The notes: generated by a model not told the origin, from the sequence alone. Shown: positions 53,801 through 58,684, counted from the stretch's first letter. The stretch is 64,000 nucleotides of DNA from Paguma larvata (GCA_030068075.1 CM057832.1:74801502-74865501), one strand, 5' to 3'. A program made the numbers and translations.

Positions 53801-56800
53801 GTTACGTAAGTAGCATCTGTGTGACATCTTTGAAGTTTATGATGTTTTTATTGTAAATACAAAAGGATCCTAAATACTGACATTTGCTTTTTCAAAGTCC
53901 CGCGGATTTATTTTCATAAGGCACATAAAATATTTATGCTGCTTTACTTCCACCACCAAAATCAATAAGCCATTTAAAAGAATTGGTCAAGGTCAGACAT
54001 CAGGCTTCCAACCGCAGGGGAGGGTTATCAAGCCAGCTTAGAAAGAGATGATTCCAGTCCAACATTCAATATCCTCTGGCCCATCTTCACAGAATAAAGT
54101 CTCAGAATAAAGTCTCTTTCAAATAAAATCGTGCGAGAGTACAAGCTGTCCTCTACACTCTGAGAAGCCTAGTGGCTTCACCCTAATTGAACAGCAAGGC
54201 TTGGGAGGGTGGCTGAAAAGAACAAAAAGTGCTGTATTTATAAAACCGAAGGGCGACGCTGGTCCCAAAGAAGTAAAAGGGTCCCGTAAAGAATGAGCTA
54301 AAGACTAGGAAGTGGTGACTGAGTACCACGGTGGCCCATCTAATAATCAGAGGAGAGAGTTTCAATGACGGACCTTAAGTGGCCAAAAGTGATCCTATAA
54401 AAAGAAACCAGTAAGCAAGGAAAAGTCAAAATGTGACAACTGGTTTTTCTTTTTTTTTCTTATGTTTATTTATTTTTGAGAGAGAGAGAGAGAGAGAGAC
54501 AGAGAAAGAGTTCGAGTTGGGGAGGGGCAGAGAGAGAGGAAGAAACAGAATCCGAAGCAGGCTCCAGGCTCTGGGCCCTCAAGCCCAAGGAACCCACAAA
54601 CCACGAGATCATGACCTGAGCTGAAGACGGACGACGCTTAACCAACTGAGCCACCCAGGCGCCCTGACGACTGAATTTCCAAGCAGGGTGTAGGCGACAG
54701 TGTACTGACTATAGGAAACAAGCCAAGTGACAGCCAAAACTTAACATTGAAACTGAGACACCATTCTGAGGATAACTGTATTTTCTTCTCTGAATAAAAT
54801 GGACTTGGAGAATCCTGAGAAAAAACAGTGATTGTCACTAGATAGGCAGGGATGATATTTATATTTTTACATATTGTTTTCCTATATGTATTTCCTAAAT
54901 TTTCTACAATAAAAATATATACTCTGAGGTTTCGAGAAAAAACATACTACTTTTATTTTTAATTACAAGATTTTTCTTAACAAAATGGGTAATAAGATCA
55001 GCTATCCAATTATAGACAGAGGTCAATCTGAGATATTGTCTAAGATACTCGACACCTCCATGGATGAGAACTTATTTTACCATTTCTTGGAACCCGGATA
55101 TCTAGCACAAGGCCCAAAATATTAGCTGCATACATTAAGCAATGTTTAGCAAATGAATTTGGGATGTGGTTACAAACCCAAACTGTGGTGTAACCTCAGG
55201 GAGGTACAAAAGAAAATGGTCCCCTTAGGGGACATATGCCAATTGTCCCAACAGGTACATTACTGACATTATAGCTTAATGTCTCTTGCTACTAAAGTCT
55301 TCCATTAAGTCCTATGTCCTCCCTCGCCTAGCTTCCCTCCCCTCCCTTTGGCACTGCCTCTGGAATGGAACCATGCTGTTTTGCCGGGGTCTTGCTCTGC
55401 AGGAAGCTACAGGGCCTACCACTATGATGTCCCACTCGTTTTCTTGTAGAGATATCCAGTCCACTCCGGCACTTTGAAAGAACCCACGGGGTGGGGGGGT
55501 GGGGCGCCTGGGTGGCTCAGTCGGTTAGGCGGCCGACTTCAGCTCAGGTCATGATCTCACCGTCTGTGAGTTCGAGCCCCGCGTCAGGCTCTGTGCTGAT
55601 GGCTCAGAGCCTGGAGCCTGTTTCAGATTCAGTGTCTGCCTCTTTCTCTGCCCTTCCTCTGCTCATGCTGTGTCTCTCTGTCTCTCAAAAATAAATAAAC
55701 GTTTAAAAAAAAAAAAAGAAAGAAAGAACCCACAGGAAGTTGATCTCAGATCTCAGGGCCATTAAAATAACTCTCCTTGGAGCAAGTAATACACTTTAAT
55801 TTTATGATGAGTAGGAATCTTATAATTGATCTTTTATCTTCATGCCGGAAGCTGAGACCCAAATCTATGTCCACCCTTTAGAAACCCTGGAGGACCTTAG
55901 GACATGTATGTCTGTAAGCTAACTTTTCCTCTGGTTTCCTCTTATTATTCTTCCCTCCCTCTACATGGCCCTTTCTTGCCTTCTTAACATTTGGGACGAG
56001 CCAGGATATAAACAAACCAAGCCAACAATTAAATGCACCCCCCTACCCCTAATTGCAAGCTGCTGCAGACATCTTTCCCCCAGCCTTGCCTGCAGGACAA
56101 GAAAGTCGGCCAGGGGGTGACCTTCATAGGCACGTGCAATCCGAACTCCCACCCACCAGCTGTAACATACACAAGACCATGCATGTGAATGGTGCATGGT
56201 GATGTTAAGACAGAATGGCATTACGACTAGGAAGCGCAGATTCTGAAGCCAGCCGGACCTGGGTGCTAATCCTGCCCATTCCGCTCTACCAGGCTGCTGA
56301 CCTTGGGCAAATTACTTAACCTCTCTGTGCCCTGCCTTAATGTCCTCGCCTGTGCAATGGGAATAACCATGATACTGATCCAACAGGGCTGTTGGGAGAA
56401 GTAGATGAGTTAATACATGGCAAGTGATGACATCAGTGCCTGGCACACAGCACTATAATGGGACAATTTTGTTTTCGATTAAGCCAGGCCATGCGATGTT
56501 TCAAGTCTGATTGAAAGCAGTACTTCTCATTGTAAATTAGTAAACTAACTTATTTCTATGGTGACCTTGAGTTTGGATTTCATTTAAAAATGAGCGTGGA
56601 GTCAAAGCTCTTTCAGACCTTTGTTTTCTGAGTTGCCGAAGGAGAAAGCAGGGGTGTCCCACAACAAAATGGTTTGTGGGAGGGCATCCCCGAGGGTAAC
56701 AGCTGGATCCTTCAATCACAGGTGTGTGTGGTCGCCTACTCATGCACACACTTGCACGAGGCTGTTGGTGTCCCTCCAGCTGCAGCCCAGACCTCGCTGC

Positions 56801-58245
56801 AAGGTCTAGAGAGATGAAAAAGCTCATGAACCACTTCTCAGGACTTTCTTTAACATAAAGTACTTTGTTTAGCTATCAAAGAACTCTGCTTTGTTGGATA
56901 CTTGAGGTCCTGATTGACATCTGAGTTTGGAAAGCTGCTACCTCCTACACGTGCTCTTAAAATGCAAACTCCTCCTCAGATTCCACCCAGGAAGAAACGC
57001 AGAACGCAACACCAGCCACGCCCCATTTTTGCTCACAGCTAAGCCAAAGTCCCAGCAACTTCCTCCGCACCCAGCCCACCAAAAAAATTTAAGCCCTGCG
57101 TGAATGACTGTCACAGATATGAGTATGTACATAATTTTCAAATAAAATGACTTGAAACGCCACTGTATGCTGGCAAAGAAAGAAAACTAGATAATCACGA
57201 GAGGTAGAGTACTCGCGACCAAGGTTATTTCTAAATTTGATGTGAAAAGGATACGTTTCAGCTCGTGCTGTACTGAAGTTACAGGAGACTGGAAGAAAAA
57301 ACCCGAGAATGGATCAGGGCCATTTATCTTCCATTTCCTACGTTTCCCGTAATTACTCACCAAATGAATGCACGAGTTTGTTACAGTACTGAATACGTCA
57401 GCCCCTTTCACATTCTTTCTCCATATCATAGGAAATATTCTAACAGAATCAAAAACGAACAGGGACTGTAGGCCAAGAGCATGCTTTGAGGAATTTAGTA
57501 ATCTCACCCTCTCCAGCTCAGCCCCGCAAATCCATTGGGGGAGCGGAAGCACAGGACTGGTACAGCACGATAAAGTGACACTCCCGAATTGCAACAGCCG
57601 AGATTACTCTGCCGCAGCCTAGATTCTTTCGCCACGAGCTAGAGTACAGAGTTTTTCTAAACGCTTTCCCCAAGATCCCGAGGTCAATTTCACACGGGGC
57701 TCCTCTCAAAAGTCCCAAAGGACACTCGCTCACCCACCCCACCCTGCAAGCAGCGCACTTCCCGTTCGCTCTGGCCGGTCAAGAACTCTAACTTGACAGT
57801 GACACACAGTGAAAAAAAAAAAAAAAGAGGAAGTGGCTAAAAGGCCATTTCAAGGCATATATACATATATGTGTTTTTTAAGAGGAGCAATATCCCTGTC
57901 TTCCCGGGAAGCTTCAGTGAGACGTAGCCATCGCACCCAATAGAAAGTTGCAGCGAATGACAACGCTGCAAAATCCAGGGCGACTTCTCATTAAAAAAAA
58001 AAAAAAAAAAAAAAATTTTAAATCCTCGAAATTCTCTTGCTGTCCAAAACGCTTCCCTCCCCGCAGCGAACGCAACAAAGCGACCCATCCCGGTGGGTCG
58101 GCCCCCGAAAGCCAGGCTCCGGCCGGGTACGTGCGTGGTCTGCCCTGCCAAGTGGCAGAGGAAGCGCGGGGCACCAAGGCGGCCAGGGGACTCGGCGAAC
58201 ACCTCCCGTACCTGGTTTGACCGGTTTGGGTGGCGGCTTCGACAT
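2671..58245 (-). CDS. OSTF1: OSTF1, osteoclast stimulating factor 1, complete ten-exon coding region
   Basis: Cytoplasmic adaptor with an SH3 domain and ankyrin repeats; known to act downstream of Src-type signalling in osteoclast formation and cell motility. Coding exons on the minus strand: 58212-58245, 33235-33281, 24165-24215, 21066-21129, 18577-18630, 16244-16351, 15264-15313, 11224-11302, 8577-8675, 2671-2729. They sum to 645 nt, giving 214 residues and TAA. All introns are GT-AG and phases match at every join. A proline/lysine-rich N-terminus (1-11) precedes the SH3 fold (about 12-71), with ALYTF at 19-23, the tryptophan pair 49-50 and PSNYV at 62-66. Ankyrin repeats follow at about 72-101, 105-135 and 139-168 ([26 protein letters not shown]), then an acidic tail ending DDEDSD. 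The start codon lies in the CpG island, and the protein length equals the recalled human length. No frameshift or early stop was seen. Transcript ends are not determined. Confidence 0.97.
5325..5615 (+). repeat. L1M-type LINE 3' fragment
   Basis: Matches the recalled L1M 3' text: gtacatactgtttgattcca, then tgatctgggttgtgg, then gtatatactttatttaata. Subfamily unassigned. Confidence 0.6.
5742..5938 (+). repeat. Felid CAN-SINE
   Basis: Head ggggtgcctggatggctcag, CT-rich body, A17 tail. Only 30 bp separate it from the next SINE. Confidence 0.92.
5967..6176 (+). repeat. Felid CAN-SINE, young copy with perfect target-site duplication
   Basis: Full-length head-to-tail copy flanked by a 13-bp direct repeat aaaagtggaaaac (5954-5966 and 6177-6189). 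The near-consensus body and perfect duplication suggest a recent insertion. Confidence 0.95.
8577..8675 (-). CDS. OSTF1: OSTF1 coding exon 9 (G163-T195 plus first base of D196)
   Basis: Encodes (G)[32 protein letters not shown] and G, then donor GTATTC. It forms the C-terminal capping part of the ankyrin array and a basic KKK stretch. The acceptor reads TGTCGGGGAAG, purine-rich right up to the AG and therefore weak by consensus. It is nevertheless the only join that keeps GARTD in frame. Confidence 0.95.
8676..11223 (-). other. OSTF1: OSTF1 intron 8
   Basis: 2.5 kb. An antisense L1 ORF2/3' remnant covers about 9430-9775. No SINE is present, unusual for this gene. The short GACG/GATG run at 10696-10713 is too small to call a microsatellite. 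Confidence 0.8.
9430..9775 (-). repeat. Antisense L1 ORF2-end/3' remnant
   Basis: Diverged antisense L1 text: ggcacttaggctgtttgttcc, agaagtgatgctgg, ttctgctagctactggctga. No coding capacity remains. Confidence 0.55.
11224..11302 (-). CDS. OSTF1: OSTF1 coding exon 8 (N137-K162 plus first base of G163, ankyrin repeat 3)
   Basis: Acceptor ATCACCACAG, then [20 protein letters not shown] followed by QLLLEK and G, then donor GTAAAG. This is a near-complete canonical ankyrin repeat ([21 protein letters not shown]). Residue 161 reads E; I recall A in human. Confidence 0.97.
11440..11680 (+). repeat. Felid CAN-SINE
   Basis: Full-length, with imperfect flanking repeat aaaattccc-aagagaga / aaaattccccagagaga. 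Confidence 0.93.
11918..12138 (+). repeat. Felid CAN-SINE
   Basis: Head gggcgcctgggtgactcagc. Carries the single 'ggagcctgcttgggattctctctct' type body rather than the duplicated agcctggagcctg body, so a different subfamily from the 5967 copy. Confidence 0.92.
12793..12990 (+). repeat. Felid CAN-SINE
   Basis: Head gggcacctgggtggctcagt, A-rich tail. Imperfect flanks aaaagcaataaacag / aaaagcaaaaatcag. Confidence 0.92.
13024..13575 (+). repeat. LTR-like element (ERVL-MaLR type suspected)
   Basis: Begins cagaattctaagatggtgcc and ends aagcagctaagcctgtagtt...cagcaatagaaaac, text typical of a mammalian-wide LTR family. Family name not certain. Confidence 0.5.
13630..13848 (+). repeat. Felid CAN-SINE with perfect 11-bp target-site duplication
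   Basis: Flanked by taagaaaatct at 13619-13629 and 13849-13859. Body of the single-agcctg type. Confidence 0.95.
14526..14718 (+). repeat. Felid CAN-SINE
   Basis: Head ggggcacctgggtgcctcag, with an internal deletion removing part of the ttcggctcaggt segment. Tail is aaataaacttaaaaaca. Confidence 0.9.
15264..15313 (-). CDS. OSTF1: OSTF1 coding exon 7 (D120-Q136)
   Basis: Acceptor GAATTTCAG, AT completing D120, then [16 protein letters not shown], then donor GTAAGA. It encodes the second helix of ankyrin repeat 2 and the loop into repeat 3. The exon is 50 nt and ends in phase 0. It was too short to appear as an open frame of note and was found by frame-matched search between exons 6 and 8. 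Confidence 0.96.
15314..16243 (-). other. OSTF1: OSTF1 intron 6
   Basis: 0.93 kb, the shortest intron, and free of recognisable interspersed repeats. Confidence 0.85.
16244..16351 (-). CDS. OSTF1: OSTF1 coding exon 6 (G84-K119 plus first base of D120, ankyrin repeats 1-2)
   Basis: The largest coding exon, 108 nt. Acceptor CTTTTTCAG, GC completing G84, then 35 codons [13 protein letters not shown]...[14 protein letters not shown], then donor GTATGA. It ends repeat 1 and contains the core of repeat 2, with the typical G-TALYWA-GGH pattern. Confidence 0.97.
16546..16577 (+). repeat. G-rich tract, quadruplex-prone
   Basis: G11, C, G4, then GAGGAGGCGGGGAGG, satisfying a loose four-run G-quadruplex pattern on the plus strand (template strand of OSTF1). 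Confidence 0.7.
16600..16875 (-). repeat. MaLR-type LTR remnant, antisense
   Basis: Contains cacagttctgggaagtccag, agtgtctggtaagagcctgc, ccctacctccaacactgcca, the reverse complement of the MST/MLT1-like LTR also seen at 30283-30845. Confidence 0.6.
17281..17397. repeat. TTTC/TTCC polypyrimidine microsatellite
   Basis: 117 bp of almost pure pyrimidine, mixed TTTC and TTCC units with few interruptions. On the OSTF1 transcript strand it is polypurine (GAAA/GGAA). Confidence 0.92.
17434..17688 (+). repeat. Felid CAN-SINE
   Basis: Head gctcctgggtggctcggtca. The CT-rich zone is expanded, making this copy unusually long. Confidence 0.92.
18040..18140 (+). repeat. Short CAN-SINE without CT-rich body
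   Basis: tRNA-like half only (ggggcgcctggctggctcag...ggggtgtagagattac), flanked by aaaaattaaaatc direct repeats. Likely an older subfamily, like the copy at 1036. Confidence 0.82.
18155..18290 (+). repeat. L1M-type 3' fragment
   Basis: Text ctctcgatctgggtgttggt, tacatgggtgtgcacgt is the same family as 5325-5615. Confidence 0.55.
18291..18492 (+). repeat. Felid CAN-SINE
   Basis: Head ggggcgcctggggggctcag, tail A12, body diverged. Ends only 84 bp from OSTF1 exon 5, on the intron-5 side. Confidence 0.9.
18577..18630 (-). CDS. OSTF1: OSTF1 coding exon 5 (V66-R83 plus first base of G84, start of ankyrin region)
   Basis: Acceptor TTCAATCTAG, then TG completing V66, then [17 protein letters not shown] and G, donor [15 protein letters not shown] is the start of the first ankyrin repeat. 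Residue 68 reads A; I recall E in human. The preceding polypyrimidine stretch is short (GTTTTCAATCTAG). Confidence 0.96.
19401..19597 (-). repeat. Felid CAN-SINE with 12-bp target-site duplication
   Basis: Antisense copy ending gagccacccaggtgcccc. Flanked by tcaagtcttttt at 19389-19400 and 19598-19609. Confidence 0.95.
19950..20465 (+). mobile_element. Endogenous retroviral LTR (carnivore ERV1 type suspected), solo or truncated
   Basis: The 3' portion has promoter-like order: TATA-type ggtatataatgag (20311-20323), cap-region text tcctgcccacggtcctgtcc, AATAAA (20380-20385), then tgcaccaaagacatcttcaa and ggttctggaccccacaaacc, the usual R/U5 end of a gammaretrovirus-like LTR. No primer-binding site with internal gag/pol follows, so this is a solo or broken LTR. 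The left edge is uncertain. It lies antisense to OSTF1 in intron 4. Confidence 0.6.
20641..20778. repeat. GGAA/GGGA tetranucleotide microsatellite
   Basis: Three blocks: (GGAA)n to about 20690, (GGGA)n to about 20722, (GGAA)n to about 20771, about 135 bp with almost no interruption. It generates spurious poly-(Lys/Glu/Gly) and poly-(Pro/Ser/Leu) open frames. Confidence 0.97.
21066..21129 (-). CDS. OSTF1: OSTF1 coding exon 4 (S45-Y65 plus first base of V66, end of SH3)
   Basis: Acceptor TTTCACTAG, then [21 protein letters not shown] and G, then donor GTAAGC. It contains the ligand-binding tryptophan (W49/W50) and the PSNYV end motif of SH3 domains. Residue 57 reads K; I recall R in human, which would be a conservative change. 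The GGAA tetranucleotide tract lies about 290 bp downstream in intron 4. Confidence 0.96.
21465..22450. repeat. L1M-type 3' UTR-like stretch, interrupted by a SINE
   Basis: 21465-21924 and 22141-22450 contain text recalled from old L1M 3' ends (tgttgaagaaaccagaaacc, atcaggagacacacaatgtctggtggtctc). Orientation and subfamily not assigned. Confidence 0.45.
21925..22140 (-). repeat. Felid CAN-SINE with 10-bp target-site duplication
   Basis: Antisense copy. Flanked by cctccatttt at 21915-21924 and 22141-22150. Confidence 0.95.
22491..22714 (+). repeat. Felid CAN-SINE
   Basis: Flanked by caattagaatatc / caattagaatctc. Duplicated agcctggagcctg body. Confidence 0.95.
23830..24075 (-). repeat. Antisense L1 ORF2-end fragment
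   Basis: tttttatagctgcataatac, ctatttatggatataccatt, ttggtggacataagggctac is the antisense of the widespread L1 3' region. Confidence 0.65.
24165..24215 (-). CDS. OSTF1: OSTF1 coding exon 3 (P28-M44, SH3 RT-loop side)
   Basis: Acceptor TTTCTTTCAG, then 17 whole codons encoding [17 protein letters not shown], then donor GTGAGC. The ELYFEEGD stretch is the acidic SH3 segment that corresponds to the ELSFxxGD motif of other SH3 domains. Phase 0 at both ends, so skipping it would keep frame but delete part of the SH3 fold. Confidence 0.96.
26286..26337 (+). repeat. A21 run followed by G-rich, quadruplex-prone block
   Basis: 21 A residues, then GGCG(G)5T(G)8T(G)5AGTGGGG. Four or more G-runs of at least four are separated by 1-3 bp, a strong G-quadruplex pattern. 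Confidence 0.85.
26338..26525 (+). repeat. L1 3'-end fragment
   Basis: Text ttgggaagatgaaaatgttt, gtggttgtacgacattgtga, tttatgttatgcgaattttt is a diverged L1 3' end. Confidence 0.65.
27500..27705 (-). repeat. MIR remnant, antisense
   Basis: Order matches antisense MIR: ccaggcactagtctg, then an ATG-GGAAAC core (gatgggaaacttgtccaagg), then acttgaaccacgacgg. Confidence 0.65.
27875..28045 (-). repeat. MIR remnant, antisense
   Basis: attactcctcacagcaaccc, atctccatttcataaccagg, gagtggcagggccagggttc follow antisense MIR order. Confidence 0.65.
29054..29253 (-). repeat. Felid CAN-SINE
   Basis: Antisense; ends gagtcacccaggtgcccc. Imperfect flanks caataataaataagattt / caataataactaggattt. Confidence 0.93.
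29395..29575 (-). repeat. MIR remnant, antisense
   Basis: taagtctcactaaaacccta, ctcacctcacagaggagcag, cctaaaactcatggccggct. Diverged, medium support. Confidence 0.5.
30283..30845 (+). repeat. MaLR-type LTR split by a SINE
   Basis: 30283-30371 and 30586-30845 rejoin as one MST/MLT1-like LTR: aattcacatgttgaacccct, gtgtatttggagacagattc, aggaggaaattaaattaaaa, atctgactggtgtcctttta, agaaaccccttctgtcagca. The SINE in the middle is younger. Confidence 0.7.
30372..30585 (-). repeat. Felid CAN-SINE inside the MaLR LTR
   Basis: Antisense copy with a (CA)9 run. Flanked by gagacagattcttt / gagacgggttcttt. Confidence 0.94.
31125..31290 (-). repeat. MIR remnant, antisense
   Basis: ctccccacgtgctaggcttg, gggaggaaacagatggccac, atttggaatctgaaggcggg. 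Diverged. Confidence 0.5.
31618..31822 (+). repeat. Felid CAN-SINE (first of a tandem pair)
   Basis: Head gggtgcctgggtggctcggt, single-agcctg body. The next SINE begins at the end of its A-rich tail. Confidence 0.92.
31836..32062 (+). repeat. Felid CAN-SINE (second of a tandem pair)
   Basis: Head gggcgcctgggcggctcagt, duplicated agcctggagcctg body. The pair shares outer flanks aaccctccatc / aaacctccatc, consistent with the second copy landing in the tail of the first. Confidence 0.92.
32617..32809 (+). mobile_element. 5'-truncated carnivore L1 insertion with 14-bp target-site duplication
   Basis: Only the L1 3' UTR end is present: gggttgctagagggg, ggtgatgggcattaaggagg, ctgcactgtatgttaactaa, then an A-rich tail. 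Flanked by aaaattgctctaga at 32603-32616 and 32810-32823. The perfect duplication implies a fairly recent retrotransposition. Confidence 0.9.
33235..33281 (-). CDS. OSTF1: OSTF1 coding exon 2 (G12-T27, start of SH3)
   Basis: After acceptor TCTTTTAG the exon opens GG (completing G12) and encodes [15 protein letters not shown], then donor GTAAGT. It carries the ALYTF version of the SH3 ALYDY motif. Its 47 nt begin in phase 1 and end in phase 0. It lies 24.9 kb from exon 1. Confidence 0.96.
33900..34000 (+). repeat. L2 3'-end remnant
   Basis: gggagcaggaaccctgactt, ccgcctagcacatggtatga, acgattactaagtgaatatg follow the L2 tail pattern. Confidence 0.55.
34146..34369 (-). repeat. Felid CAN-SINE with 13-bp target-site duplication
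   Basis: Antisense copy. Flanked by acaagaaccttta at 34133-34145 and 34370-34382. Confidence 0.95.
34640..34715 (+). repeat. MIR or L2 3' tail
   Basis: cctagcacagtacctgcctg, gcacataggaggcacttaat, aattatttgttgaatggatg. This tail is shared by MIR and L2, so the family is open. Confidence 0.55.
35000..35270 (+). repeat. L1M-type 3' fragment
   Basis: gtgaaaaaaagcaggctaca, attgagtaccattccgttcg, acacacacgcacatacaccc resemble an old L1M 3' region. Confidence 0.45.
36131..36185 (+). repeat. A-rich AAACA-type low-complexity tract
   Basis: Repeated aaacaaaac units with few interruptions over about 55 bp. Confidence 0.8.
36475..36697 (-). repeat. Felid CAN-SINE
   Basis: Antisense; ends gagccacccaggcatccc. 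Imperfect flanks aattccaaatttattta / aattctaaatatattta. Confidence 0.93.
37527..37744 (+). repeat. Felid CAN-SINE (first of a three-copy cluster)
   Basis: Head gaggtgctgggtggctcggc, CT18 run, A-rich tail. Confidence 0.92.
37798..38022 (+). repeat. Felid CAN-SINE (second of the cluster)
   Basis: Head ggggcacctgggtggctcag. Flanks aaatggctttaatagg / aaatggctatgatagg. Confidence 0.93.
38040..38257 (+). repeat. Felid CAN-SINE (third of the cluster)
   Basis: Head ggccgcctgggtgcctcagg, starting at the 3' flank of the second copy. Its own target duplication is unclear. Confidence 0.92.
40483..40711 (+). repeat. Felid CAN-SINE, young copy
   Basis: Near-consensus head ggggcgcctgggtggctcag. Flanked by aaagagtaaatttc (40469-40482) and aaagagtaagtttc (40712-40725). 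Small internal duplication ggctcatcagagcc. Confidence 0.95.
41470..41678 (-). repeat. Felid CAN-SINE
   Basis: Antisense and diverged; ends gagccattcagatgcccc. Flanks agaatggtt / aggatggtt. Confidence 0.9.
41738..41944 (+). repeat. hAT-type DNA transposon remnant
   Basis: Matches a well-known mammalian hAT element (family name not certain): gttttattggaacagagccc, ctatggctgctttcac, cagagttgagtagttgca, agcctaaaatatttacta, gaaagtctgccca. Confidence 0.65.
42252..42459 (+). repeat. Felid CAN-SINE (first of a pair inside MIR)
   Basis: Head gggctcccgggtggctcagt, single-agcctg body, A9 tail. Confidence 0.92.
42468..42681 (+). repeat. Felid CAN-SINE (second of a pair inside MIR), head truncated
   Basis: The head lacks about 10 bp of the usual start (agggtgcctcagtcagttga), directly after the tail of the preceding copy. 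Confidence 0.9.
43218..43555 (-). repeat. MaLR-type LTR remnant, antisense
   Basis: aagacgctaattttcacagc, tctggaggttgggcggtctc, ggtttctggtgagactcctc, catctccaaataccaccaca. Same family as 16600-16875 and 30283-30845. Confidence 0.7.
43980..44193 (-). repeat. Felid CAN-SINE
   Basis: Antisense; ends gagccacccagacgctcc. The (TTTA)n tail carries four units. Confidence 0.93.
44236..44318. repeat. CA microsatellite
   Basis: Imperfect CA/CCCACA lead (44236-44280), then about 19 pure CA units. Confidence 0.95.
45181..45397 (+). repeat. Felid CAN-SINE
   Basis: Head ggggcacctaggtggctcag. Flanks gactcatgctagt / cactcgtgctagc. Confidence 0.94.
46598..46645. repeat. TG-rich microsatellite
   Basis: tgtgtgtgtgtgtctgtgtg, then gtctgtgcgcacacacacg: alternating purine-pyrimidine with a short inverted CA end. 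Confidence 0.8.
47236..47453 (-). repeat. Felid CAN-SINE with perfect 15-bp target-site duplication
   Basis: Antisense copy. Flanked by cagcttctggtttct at 47221-47235 and 47454-47468, the longest perfect duplication in the window. Confidence 0.95.
47832..47862. repeat. TG microsatellite
   Basis: About 15 uninterrupted TG units. Confidence 0.95.
48414..48606 (-). repeat. Felid CAN-SINE
   Basis: Antisense; ends gagccgcccaggcgtcc. Flanks ccattatcatatt / ccattactatatt. Confidence 0.93.
48732..48941 (+). repeat. Felid CAN-SINE with 13-bp target-site duplication
   Basis: Head ggggctcctgggtggctcag. Flanked by gaaaaaggaattc at 48716-48728 and 48942-48954. Confidence 0.95.
49889..50092 (+). repeat. 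Felid CAN-SINE
   Basis: Head gggggcactgggtgactccg, single-type body. Flanks aagaaaatgtattt / aagaaaatgaactt. Confidence 0.92.
51400..51560 (+). repeat. Possible L2 fragment
   Basis: actcagcattcaaggctctg, gacacaccccaagcttcctc recall the L2 pattern. Weak. Confidence 0.35.
51570..51880 (+). repeat. Diverged L1 ORF2-end fragment
   Basis: cacacgttgttggtaggaaa, gtaaactggtacaacctctt, tggagagcatttcggaaagg, tctgactcaacaatggggct follow the L1 3' ORF2/UTR text. Non-coding. Confidence 0.6.
52135..52705 (+). repeat. LTR-like element, family unresolved
   Basis: Starts near tgcggggaaggggatcagaa and ends tagcttaatttgcaagaccc, aaaggtctttttcctccctt. The end resembles an ERV U5. No internal retroviral coding region is adjacent. 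Confidence 0.35.
53102..53317 (+). repeat. Felid CAN-SINE
   Basis: Head agggcgcctgggtggctcag. Small deletion removes the 'cgtcgggctctgtg' segment. Flanks acaagccagtct / aaaagccaatct. Confidence 0.93.
53430..53585 (+). repeat. MIR remnant
   Basis: cataaaatggggatattagg, acctacctcatagggaagtt, aattaaatgacatagaacat. Sense MIR 3' half. Confidence 0.7.
54452..54664 (-). repeat. Felid CAN-SINE
   Basis: Antisense; (GA)11 stretch in the CT-rich zone; ends gagccacccaggcgccc. Flanks tgacaactg / tgacgactg. Confidence 0.94.
55488..55504 (+). repeat. Short G-rich block at a SINE insertion edge
   Basis: GGGGTGGGGGGGTGGGG immediately before the SINE head. Four G-runs, quadruplex-prone. Confidence 0.7.
55501..55713 (+). 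repeat. Felid CAN-SINE, young copy
   Basis: Near-consensus head ggggcgcctgggtggctcag. Flanked by gaaagaacccac at 55477-55488 and repeated after the tail (about 55723-55734). Confidence 0.95.
56230..56455 (+). repeat. MIR, nearly full length
   Basis: gattctgaagccagccggac, ctgaccttgggcaaattact, taacctctctgtgccctgcc, gtgcctggcacacagcac: the best-preserved MIR in the window. Confidence 0.85.
58212..58245 (-). CDS. OSTF1: OSTF1 coding exon 1 (residues 1-11 plus first base of G12)
   Basis: Reads [11 protein letters not shown] and ends CCAG before donor GTACGG. This is the proline-rich N-terminus that precedes the SH3 domain. The ATG (complement of 58243-58245) is the only start giving this known N-terminus, and it sits inside the CpG island. 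The exon continues upstream as 5' UTR beyond 58245 for an undetermined length. Confidence 0.96.
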
Positions 58246-58484
58246 CGCGCTTCCTGGAGCGGCGGAGCCTCAAGACCAAGCACGAAAAGCCAACCGAACG
58301 CCCCGCCAGCCGGCACTCCGGGGGCCCCAAAGTTTCTTTTTGTCTGGTGTGCAGCGGTGCGCCTTCAAGGACCTGCGCCCACCCTTGGCCGTCGGACCAG
58401 CGAACGCAGCAAGAGCGGCTCGGCGCCGTGCTCCGCCCCGCCCCGCGGCCGCCCGAGCCTCCCGAGCGCGCGGCCGGGCGACGA

Positions 58485-58490
58485 GGAAGT
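58485..58490 (+). promoter_or_regulatory. Candidate ETS-family site GGAAGT
   Basis: ACGAGGAAGTGG, an ETS/GABP-like core, 27 bp from the CCAAT box. Such pairs are frequent in bidirectional CpG-island promoters. The motif is short, so chance occurrence is possible. Confidence 0.3.
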
Positions 58491-58516
58491 GGCCGCCGTC
58501 GGGCCGCCGAGCGCTA

Positions 58517-58521
58517 ATTGG
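58517..58521 (-). promoter_or_regulatory. Candidate CCAAT box (NF-Y)
   Basis: GCTAATTGGCTCC on the plus strand, so CCAAT on the minus strand, about 270 bp upstream of the OSTF1 ATG and within the island. NF-Y sites at this distance are common in TATA-less promoters. Binding is inferred. Confidence 0.4.
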
Positions 58522-58684
58522 CTCCCGGGCTGGCAGCCTCGGCGCGGCGGGAGCGCGGGCGGCGCGCACGGCGGCGCGCGCGGAGGCGGAACCAGCCGGA
58601 GCCGAGGGAGGGCGCCGCAGGCTCGCGCCGGAGCTGGCGGGGCGGCGCGCACCCCACGATGAGAAAGGGCCGGCCCTTGCGGAG

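Larger units (their letters stand above)
33282..58211 (-). other. OSTF1: OSTF1 intron 1
   Basis: 24.9 kb, 45% of the gene span. Holds 18 SINE copies in both orientations, MIR, L2, L1, hAT, MaLR and LTR-like remnants, and CA/TG microsatellites. Stretches without recognised repeats include 35270-36470, 38260-40480, 44330-45180, 45400-46580, 50100-51400 and 56460-58050. No conserved exon-like open frame was recognised in them. Confidence 0.85.

Noticed and set aside
1..55713. SINE tRNA-like heads considered as tRNA genes
   Set aside because: They have tRNA-derived A and B boxes but no cloverleaf with intact anticodon and acceptor stems, and they carry CT-rich bodies and poly-A tails.
57837..58330. 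Minus-strand open frames of 138-159 residues across OSTF1 exon 1
   Set aside because: They run through the exon 1 donor into intron 1 in frames other than the OSTF1 frame.
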